DNA of 64,000 bases from Ureibacillus manganicus DSM 26584. Its GTDB lineage: Bacteria > Bacillota > Bacilli > Bacillales_A > Planococcaceae. The notes below the pieces were generated by a model. It searched no databases, was not told where the DNA came from, and saw only the letters and a program-made list of their open reading frames with translations. The translations under genes and the position numbers were made by a program. Shown one piece after another: positions 57,575-64,000 of this stretch (within the stretch, counting starts at the first letter, position 1; every line of letters starts with the position of its first letter). Where the stretch lies: contig NZ_JPVN01000013.1 of assembly GCF_000772945.1 (NCBI RefSeq), positions 60,815 through 124,814 of the forward strand. The letters are read 5' to 3'.

Positions 57575-57591
57575 ATACCCTAGTGAGGTAT
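57575..57591. promoter_or_regulatory. CsoR-type operator in front of csoR
   Basis: ATACCC (57575-57580) and GGTAT (57587-57591) form a dyad of the CsoR type with one imperfect position, 34 bases upstream of the csoR start. This points to autoregulation. Confidence 0.65.
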
Positions 57592-57752
57592 GTAAAGTGA
57601 TAAAAATAAATAAATTTTCCATTGGTAATGCTGCTTCCATTAATCATTCACTACTGATGTATCATTAAAACAATCCACGCTGCTATAGTTTACTTCTCCC
57701 CATATATGGAAAAAATAAACTGAACAAGACAGAACTATTAGAGGGTTATTTC

Positions 57753-58919
57753 ATGGATAAATTAGGAAAGTTCAGTATATTACATGTCATTTTACTAGTG
57801 ATGACATTTATCGGGTTGAAAACTCATGTGACGATTCTGCCCTCAATCTTAGAGCAAGCAAAAAGAGATGGATGGGCATCTGTTATAATTGCAGCTGTTT
57901 TCATGTTTCCTTTGTTATTATTAATTATTTCAATACAAAAAAAAACGAACCAGCAACCTTTAAAAGATTGGTTGAGTGAGAAAATAGGTAAAGTTGGTTC
58001 TTCTATCATTTTATACGCCGTAGTTATATATCTGTTTCTTTTAGCATCTTTCACCATGCATGAAACAATTCTTTGGATATCCGATACATTTTTAGATTCC
58101 ACACCGCAATTAATACTACTTGCGGTCTATATTATTGTTTGTTTTTTACTCGTTTCAACAAATATCCAAACGATTGTAATGGTCAATGTGATTGTCCTTT
58201 TCGTTGTTGTCATTTTAGGTTTTTATGTTGCTATTGTTAATATCCAAGTGAAGGACTACAACTTATTACAGCCATTTTTCGAACATGGTTTTCCACCCGT
58301 TTTACTAGGGGTGGTCTATCCTGCATCTGGCTTTATCGAAATCATATTGCTTTTATTCTTACAACATCATTTTAAGAAACCAATCAAGTGGTTTCATATT
58401 GCGATTATGATTTTTATATTAACAGTTTTGACTTTAGGTCCGCTTGTTGGGGCAATTGTAGAATTCGGTCCAGAAGAAGCTGCGAAACATCGCTATCCTG
58501 CCTATGAAGAGTGGGGTTTAGTATCTGTCGGTCGCTTTATCGAACATATGGACTTCTTATCAATTTATCAGTGGTTAACAGGGACATTTATCCGTGTAGG
58601 GTTATTATTATATATCGCAGCGGACATATTAAATATAGCTGGTAAACGAAAACGTATTTGGACTTATATGGTTCCACCGTTTTTCATTGTTAACTTAGTT
58701 CTGTTCCTTTTAGATGATACATTGTTTTTACAGTTAAACAACTTTGAATTTTTAATATCTACTTTTGTTTTTTTCCTAATATTATTGATTGTTTTATGGA
58801 TCATTTCAATTATTTATGGAAAAAAATCTAACAAATCCGTCCAACGTACACGAACAAAGAACAAAACTACAGCACGAGAAAGTAGTGATACTGAATGGAC
58901 ACAAACGGACAAACAATAA
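57753..58919 (+). CDS. Spore germination receptor B subunit (GerAB/GerKB family)
   Basis: A 388-residue integral membrane protein with ten predicted helices, of the APC-type endospore germination permease family. It forms the nutrient-sensing subunit of an inner-membrane germination receptor. The N-terminus (FSILHVILLVMTFIGLKTHV) and the long hydrophilic Lys/Thr-rich tail are typical. ATG follows AGAGGG. It is the first gene of a B-A-C operon; the last 25 bases overlap the A-subunit gene. Which nutrient is sensed is unknown. No clear sigma-G promoter was found. Confidence 0.9.
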   Translation: MDKLGKFSILHVILLVMTFIGLKTHVTILPSILEQAKRDGWASVIIAAVFMFPLLLLIISIQKKTNQQPLKDWLSEKIGKVGSSIILYAVVIYLFLLASFTMHETILWISDTFLDSTPQLILLAVYIIVCFLLVSTNIQTIVMVNVIVLFVVVILGFYVAIVNIQVKDYNLLQPFFEHGFPPVLLGVVYPASGFIEIILLLFLQHHFKKPIKWFHIAIMIFILTVLTLGPLVGAIVEFGPEEAAKHRYPAYEEWGLVSVGRFIEHMDFLSIYQWLTGTFIRVGLLLYIAADILNIAGKRKRIWTYMVPPFFIVNLVLFLLDDTLFLQLNNFEFLISTFVFFLILLIVLWIISIIYGKKSNKSVQRTRTKNKTTARESSDTEWTQTDKQ

Positions 58920-60352
58920 CTCTCTCTACAATAAAGCAACTGTTCGAAAAATCCAGTGATGTTTTATATCATACATTCATCTTTAATGGATCAAAAGTTC
59001 ACTTTGTAAAATGTGATGCAATGGTCGATGAACAAATGTTATATACAGTAGTTCTACCAAAAATAGATAACCTATTTAATAATTCAAAAAACGGTCAAAT
59101 TGATAAAGATATGATTGACCAATTACTCATCCCCGAACTTAAACCTATAACGAATAAGGAAGCTATTATTACATCTGTTTATAACGGAAAAGTACTTATT
59201 TTTTTTGATGAGTTACAACTTCTTTACTCTAGTAATATTGTTCGAAAACCAAATCGAAACCCAGAGGAGACAAATCTAGAAGCGTTAGTAAAAGGTCCGA
59301 GGGATAATTTTATAGAAGATATCTCCATTAATATTGCGCTTATTCGAAAACGATTCCCTTCCAACTCTCTCTGTGTAGAAAAACTAGAAATCGGAAATCG
59401 TACGAAAACAGCTGTCGCTATTCTTTATGTAGAAGACATTGCAAATCAAGATATTTTAAAGGAACTAAAAAGAGAGTTAAATAAAATCGACACTGACATT
59501 ATTATCAGTGCCGATTCTTTAATGGAATTTATCAATAAAAAAAACTGGATTTTACCAGCTACCCATTACACAGGACGACCTGATTTTGCTATTCAGTCGT
59601 TAATTAGAGGTCGATTTTTAATCATGGTCGATGGTACTTCCTATACAGTGATGACTCCTGTAAACTTCACTTATTTACTAAAATCCGCTGAAGACTATGA
59701 GACACCGGTGATGTTTAGTACATTTGAACGCATTTTACGATTGATGGGATTGTTAATAGGTACGACACTACCTGCTTTTTGGATTGCTTTAACACTGTTT
59801 CATCAAAATCAACTACCACTTCAATTACTAGCAACTGTAGTTATCGCAAATCGTGGCTTACCGCTACCTGCCGTCATTGAAATGCTATTATTACTAATTT
59901 TGTTTGAAATGTTTAAAGAAGCAACTTTGCGACTTCCAAGTGTTTTAGGAGGCACATTTAGTGTTGTCGGAGGATTAATCATTGGCGATGCCGCCATCCG
60001 TTCAGGGATCACAAGTCCTGCTATGATTGTGATTATTGCCATATCTGTTGTAGCATCTTATACCATTGTCAATCAATCGCTTGTTACAATGGTTAGTATT
60101 TTGCGGATTGCGTTCATATTAATTACGGCTATTTTCGGGTTATTTGGATTTTTCATTTGCATTTACTTAACGATATTGTATATAGCGAATATGCGTATTT
60201 TTGGAGTCCCTTATTTAAACGTATCTGTTGATTTAAGTTGGGATAACTTAAAAAAGACATTTTTTAGAGCTTCAAGGGATAAGTATACAAAAAGACCGAG
60301 TATGTTACAGCCACAAGACAAATCTCGAAGCAATAATGAGGAATCAAAATGA
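58895..60352 (+). CDS. Spore germination receptor A subunit (GerA/GerKA family)
   Basis: A 485-residue GerA-family protein. The soluble N-terminal domains (about 1-270) include NPEETNLEALVKGPRDNF (about 127-144) and IRKRFPSNSLCVEKLEIG, and five or so membrane helices follow (about 280-450) with ANRGLPLPAVIEMLLL. Such subunits form oligomeric nutrient-gated channels. It overlaps the B gene by 25 bases and the C gene by four (ATGA), so the three are translationally coupled. Confidence 0.95.
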   Translation: MDTNGQTITLSTIKQLFEKSSDVLYHTFIFNGSKVHFVKCDAMVDEQMLYTVVLPKIDNLFNNSKNGQIDKDMIDQLLIPELKPITNKEAIITSVYNGKVLIFFDELQLLYSSNIVRKPNRNPEETNLEALVKGPRDNFIEDISINIALIRKRFPSNSLCVEKLEIGNRTKTAVAILYVEDIANQDILKELKRELNKIDTDIIISADSLMEFINKKNWILPATHYTGRPDFAIQSLIRGRFLIMVDGTSYTVMTPVNFTYLLKSAEDYETPVMFSTFERILRLMGLLIGTTLPAFWIALTLFHQNQLPLQLLATVVIANRGLPLPAVIEMLLLLILFEMFKEATLRLPSVLGGTFSVVGGLIIGDAAIRSGITSPAMIVIIAISVVASYTIVNQSLVTMVSILRIAFILITAIFGLFGFFICIYLTILYIANMRIFGVPYLNVSVDLSWDNLKKTFFRASRDKYTKRPSMLQPQDKSRSNNEESK

Positions 60353-61506
60353 TCCATCTTAAACAAATTATTACACTATTAATATTATCTACTGTGCTCG
60401 TTGGTTGTTGGGATTCCAGAGAAAATGAGCGTATGTTCTATGTCCACGGTATAGGCGTTGATTTTAAAGAAGGGCAATATGAGGTATTTATACAATTAAT
60501 TAGTTTTTCAAATGTTGCAAAATCCGAACAAGTAAACCAAGATGTCATCCAGTCAGCAGTGAATTCAGCAACTGGAAAAACATTTACTGAAGCACTATTT
60601 GAACTTTACCATTCCATAGATGAAGAAGTTTATTGGGGACATTTATCGTTTTTTATTGTTACAGAGGATTTAATGAAAAAAGGTCATATAAATTCAGTTA
60701 TTAATACCTTTACCCAACATACAGATACGAGATATCAAACATGGGTATATTGTACAGACGAATCATTATCAGAATTTTTAATTGCAGTGCCACTTCTTAA
60801 ACGTTCGATTACGTTAACAGGTTTAGCTGATCCATATAATTCATTTGAACAAGAATCCTTTATAGAGCCTTTGAGTTTGCGTGAACTCATAATTCAGCTA
60901 AATGAGCCTAGCTATGATGTGAAAATTCCTTATGTGACATTGAAAAAAGAATGGAAAACCCAAAAGGGGTCAGAAACATCCGTTCAAACCTCTGGTATTG
61001 GAATTCTTGCACCTGAAAAATTTAAGGGATTTTTAAAAGGTGAAAAAGCAAAAGGGCTGCAGTGGTTGTCTGATAAAACAAAAAGGTCACAAATTACTGC
61101 AAAAGTACACCCTAGTAAGGATGACGATTTTATAACAATTGTATTGCAAGATATGAAAGTTCAAATTGACCCCGTCATTGAAGGTAGGGATGTACAATTT
61201 GATATAAAAATTAATACAACCGTCTCATTAAATAGCTATTCTGAAACATTGACTACCAATGACATCAGGGAAACCGTTGAGAAGGCGGTAAAAGAAGAAA
61301 TCAATACAACATTTAAAGAAGGTCTTGAAAGAGATGCAGATATATATCGCCTTTCAGAAAAAATCTATAGAAGTAATATAAAAAAGTGGAAAGAATTGCA
61401 TACCGATGGAAAAGTTCCGCTAACGGAAAATTCAATTCGAAACATTGAAGTAATCGTCGATAATATCGATTCTGGCCGCAAATCGTTTAAAACAACAATT
61501 GATTAA
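60349..61506 (+). CDS. Spore germination receptor C subunit lipoprotein (GerAC/GerKC family)
   Basis: A 385-residue lipoprotein with lipobox LVGC (Cys about residue 20) followed by WDSRENERM, the usual Ger(x)C mature start. Three Ger(x)C domains follow. It sits on the outer face of the spore inner membrane with the A and B subunits. The ATG overlaps the A-subunit stop, and GAGGA precedes it. A strong terminator closes the operon. Confidence 0.95.
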   Translation: MIHLKQIITLLILSTVLVGCWDSRENERMFYVHGIGVDFKEGQYEVFIQLISFSNVAKSEQVNQDVIQSAVNSATGKTFTEALFELYHSIDEEVYWGHLSFFIVTEDLMKKGHINSVINTFTQHTDTRYQTWVYCTDESLSEFLIAVPLLKRSITLTGLADPYNSFEQESFIEPLSLRELIIQLNEPSYDVKIPYVTLKKEWKTQKGSETSVQTSGIGILAPEKFKGFLKGEKAKGLQWLSDKTKRSQITAKVHPSKDDDFITIVLQDMKVQIDPVIEGRDVQFDIKINTTVSLNSYSETLTTNDIRETVEKAVKEEINTTFKEGLERDADIYRLSEKIYRSNIKKWKELHTDGKVPLTENSIRNIEVIVDNIDSGRKSFKTTID

Positions 61507-61526
61507 CTGGAAGTAATAATTTGAAG

Positions 61527-61568
61527 CATCCTTAAAGTATGTGTAGGAATACTTTAGGGGTGTTTTTT
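61527..61568 (+). terminator. Terminator of the germination operon
   Basis: CATCCTTAAAGTAT (61527-61540) pairs with ATACTTTAGGGGTG (61549-61562), followed by T6. Confidence 0.85.
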
Positions 61569-61710
61569 AAGTGGGGTTCGAGTTTAGGAAGAATTCAGCA
61601 ACTTTTCATGACAAATTAGAGACTTTTTTAAGTTACGCTCAAATACGAAATGAATTTATTTTAGGGAACATTTACAATAAACATAGTATGAAGAAAAGGA
61701 AAGTTTATAA

Positions 61711-63558
61711 ATGGAACTAACGATTACGTTTACGATATTAGCAGTAACAATTATTCTTTTTGTCACCAATCGAGTACGAGGTGATTTAGTCGCTATCGGT
61801 GCGCTACTTGCTTTTATTATCTTCGGTATTTTAACGCCTCAAGAAGCATTAGCTGGATTTTCAAATTCCGTTGTCATTATGATTGCGGGACTTTTTGTTG
61901 TAGGGGCAGGATTATTACGTACAGGTCTTGCAGGGATGGCAGCAACTCTTTTGTTAAAGTGGTCTGGCGATAATGAATTAAAACTATTCGTTTTACTACT
62001 TGTAATCGTAGCATCTGTCGGGGCATTTATGAGTAATACAGGAACTGTCGCTTTAATGCTTCCAGTTGTAGTAAGTATTGCGATGAGTATAAAAGTGAGC
62101 CCCTCTAAATTTTTAATGCCACTTTCCTATATCGCGAGTATGTCAGGACTGATGACTTTAATAGCTTCACCACCTAACTTAATAGTAAGTCAAACACTTG
62201 TAGACAATGGATTTGAGAAACTTGGATTTTTCTCAATAACACCCATTGGTATTGTGGCATCAATAGTCGCGATTGTTTATTTAGTAATTATCCGAAATAC
62301 ATTATTACCAAACGAAAACAGTAGAGTGAATACGGATGCAGGATACAAATTATCACCGAAGAAAATTGTCCAAGATTATCATTTAGAAAACAGGTTATTT
62401 TTAATTCATGTCCCAGATGGCTCCCCTATTGTGGAGATTCCATTAGCAAAATTGAAGTTACCTGCAAAATACCAGATTTATGTGATGAAAATTCACCGTA
62501 ACCAAGCAGAAGCATTGAAGCTTTTACCGATGAATTTTCAAGAATTAGCAGGGCCAAATAGTTTAATTCACCCTAATGATGAACTGTATGTGCAAGGGAC
62601 AGAGGAAGATATTGAAAGGTTTGTTGCTGATTTTCAACTGGAAATCAAACAAAGTGATACGGAGGAAGGAAAAGATCTTGTTTCAAAAGAAATTGGTGTA
62701 GCCGAAGTGTTACTCACTCCTCAATCGAGTTTAATCGGTGAAACCATTCGAGAAATAGGATTTCGCGAAAAATATAATTTAAATATTCTAGGCATCAATA
62801 GTAAAGGTGAATATCTTTTAGAAAAGATGACCTCTAAAAAACTTCGATTTGGGGATGCATTGCTCGTTCAAGGAACTTGGGATGAAATCGAATTATTATC
62901 CCGTGAAACAAAGGATGTCGTCGTCGTAGGTCAACCTAAAGAACACGCAGGCTTAGCAGCAGCTACAGGTAAAGCTCCTATTGCTGGGCTAATCCTACTA
63001 TTAATGGTAGGGCTGATGGTATTCGAAGTGTTTGACGCTGTCACTTCAGTAATGATTGGTGCGGTATTAATGATTATTACCGGGTGCTTGCGAAATATGG
63101 ATGATGCCTATGGAAAAATGAACTTCGAAAGTATCGTTCTTGTGGCTGGGATGCTGCCAATGGCAACAGCTTTACAGAAAACAGGTGGCATGACCATATT
63201 ATCTGATAGTATCATTCAACTGTTAGGTGGCTACGGTCCTTATGGTGTCCTAATTGGTGTGTATTTGCTGACAGTTGTCTTCGGCCAATTTGTCAGTAAT
63301 ACAGCAACTGCTGTACTCTTTGCACCAATCGCTATGAATGCCGCGCTCTTAATGGATGCAAGTCCTTATACATTTATGATTGCCGTTGCTGCTGCATCAG
63401 GTATGGCATTTGCTACACCAATCGCATCACCAACCAATTCCCTTGTATTAACAGCAGGCGGCTATAAGTTTATGGACTTTGTTCGTGTGGGTGTTCCATT
63501 ACAGGTGATTATGTTTGTGGTGATGATGCTTGTGATTCCGTTTATTTATCCGTTTTGA
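61711..63558 (+). CDS. SLC13/DASS-family transporter with RCK_C domains
   Basis: A 615-residue permease of the SLC13 (divalent anion:Na+) superfamily. The N-terminal half has about six helices (AGFSNSVVIMIAGLFVVGAG) and the first substrate loop SNTGTVALMLP. Two TrkA-C (RCK_C) domains fill the centre (about 215-290 and 318-400). The C-terminal half repeats the SNT motif in FVSNTATAVLFAP, with TPIASPTNSL after it. Substrate may be sulfate, citrate or a dicarboxylate, and cannot be fixed from sequence. ATG has a GGAAAG site. It is a single gene. Confidence 0.9.
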   Translation: MELTITFTILAVTIILFVTNRVRGDLVAIGALLAFIIFGILTPQEALAGFSNSVVIMIAGLFVVGAGLLRTGLAGMAATLLLKWSGDNELKLFVLLLVIVASVGAFMSNTGTVALMLPVVVSIAMSIKVSPSKFLMPLSYIASMSGLMTLIASPPNLIVSQTLVDNGFEKLGFFSITPIGIVASIVAIVYLVIIRNTLLPNENSRVNTDAGYKLSPKKIVQDYHLENRLFLIHVPDGSPIVEIPLAKLKLPAKYQIYVMKIHRNQAEALKLLPMNFQELAGPNSLIHPNDELYVQGTEEDIERFVADFQLEIKQSDTEEGKDLVSKEIGVAEVLLTPQSSLIGETIREIGFREKYNLNILGINSKGEYLLEKMTSKKLRFGDALLVQGTWDEIELLSRETKDVVVVGQPKEHAGLAAATGKAPIAGLILLLMVGLMVFEVFDAVTSVMIGAVLMIITGCLRNMDDAYGKMNFESIVLVAGMLPMATALQKTGGMTILSDSIIQLLGGYGPYGVLIGVYLLTVVFGQFVSNTATAVLFAPIAMNAALLMDASPYTFMIAVAAASGMAFATPIASPTNSLVLTAGGYKFMDFVRVGVPLQVIMFVVMMLVIPFIYPF

Positions 63559-63606
63559 GGTGGAGTGGTTTATGCGTGTGGTTAATTGAATAATGGATGC
63601 ACAATT

Positions 63607-63650
63607 AACTCAGGGCTAGATCTGAAGATCACTACCTCTGAGTTTTTTGT
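63607..63650 (+). terminator. Terminator after the SLC13 transporter
   Basis: AACTCAG (63607-63613) pairs with CTGAGTT (63638-63644) around a long loop that itself contains GATC palindromes, followed by T6. Confidence 0.7.
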
Positions 63651-63694
63651 TCTTTAAAAGTGGTGGTCTCGTAGACAACTTTCTTGATTATTTT

Positions 63695-64000
63695 GGTTTT
63701 TTGTCCTCGAGATGCAGTTTCGAGAACATTTTTCCGAGATTTTCAGGTTTTTTGTCCTCGAGATGCAGTCTCGAGAACACATTTCCGAGATTTTCAGGTT
63801 TTTTGTCCTCGAGATGCAGTTTAGAACATTTTTCCGAGATTTTCAGGTTTTTTGTCCTCGAGATGCAGTCTCGAGAACATTTTTCCGAGATTTTCAGGTT
63901 TTTTGTCCTCGAGAGATGGTCTCGAGAACACTTTTCCGAGATTTTCAGTTGTTTTGTCCTCGAGAGACGGTCTCGAGAACATTTTTCCGAGATTTTCAGG
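63695..64000. repeat. Tandem repeat array 4: six or more units of 51 bp, cut by window edge
   Basis: GTCCTCGAG recurs at 63703, 63754, 63805, 63854, 63905 and 63956 (steps 51, 51, 49, 51, 51). Each unit has a hairpin core CTCGAGA-tgcag-TCTCGAG (7-bp stem, 5-base loop), then AACATTTTTCCGAGATTTTC. The third unit has lost part of the right arm, which explains the 49 step. Units 5 and 6 have a changed loop but an intact stem. The array runs past the right edge of the window. Confidence 0.92.

Noticed and set aside
57600..57752. Sigma-G promoter for the germination operon
   Set aside because: Forespore control is expected, but no -35/-10 pair with correct spacing could be matched with confidence.
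63695..64000. Array 4 as a CRISPR array
   Set aside because: All 51 bases of the unit are conserved, so there are no unique spacers.

Overview
The window reads as chromosome of a low-GC, spore-forming member of the Bacillales. The evidence is AT-rich intergenic DNA, strong GGAGG ribosome sites, frequent TTG and GTG starts, a SAM (S-box) riboswitch, FadR, CsoR and Fur type operators, a gerA-type germination operon and ytaF. Gene order from metN to fadN follows the Bacillus subtilis yus region (metNIQ, yusE, yusF, gcvH, yusI, fadE, fadA, fadN), and smaller blocks match ytbD-ytbE-ytcD and yhcE-yhcF-yhcG-yhcH-yhcI. The large number of locus-specific intergenic repeat arrays suggests a Planococcaceae-type genome (Lysinibacillus/Solibacillus relatives), but that is inference.

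Layout. 1-3.1 kb: Fe-S assembly genes sufC-sufD-sufS on the minus strand, with sufS running off the left edge. 3.5-10.6 kb: glutamate synthase gltA-gltB with the divergent LysR activator gltC. 10.6-13.7 kb: methionine importer metN-metI-metQ behind an S-box riboswitch. 13.7-15.7 kb: thioredoxin-like, Toprim, gcvH and ArsC/Spx-like genes. 15.8-21.4 kb: the fatty-acid beta-oxidation operon fadN-fadA-fadE with a FadR operator at its head. 21.6-34.4 kb: mixed housekeeping genes (thioredoxin-like, tautomerase, HAD phosphatase, 5'-3' exonuclease, SPFH/zinc-ribbon pair, phosphatase, EAL remnant, ytbE/ytbD/ytcD). 34.5-46.7 kb: transport and metabolism (P2A cation ATPase, ytaF, a probable 6S RNA, POT peptide transporter, DinB/YfiT, CoA-transferase with LysR regulator, Fur-box flavoprotein reductase, brnQ). 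47.3-53.3 kb: CoxG-like protein, secreted stalk-domain protein, and a GntR/ABC exporter operon whose first gene carries an in-frame amber stop. 53.8-57.6 kb: copper module csoR-copZ-copA plus a small sulfite-reductase-like gene, with a CsoR-type dyad in front of csoR, copZ and copA. 57.7-63.6 kb: germination receptor operon in the order B-A-C and an SLC13/RCK_C transporter.

The least explained material is four intergenic tandem-repeat arrays (22.4-23.4, 46.8-47.2, 53.4-53.7 and 63.7-64.0 kb). Their sequences are unrelated, yet three have a period of 51-52 bp held for up to 20 units. The fourth is built of 21-bp units. Two of them carry hairpin cores, and in the largest array the hairpin stem shows compensatory base changes. 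They do not code, because 52 is not a multiple of 3.
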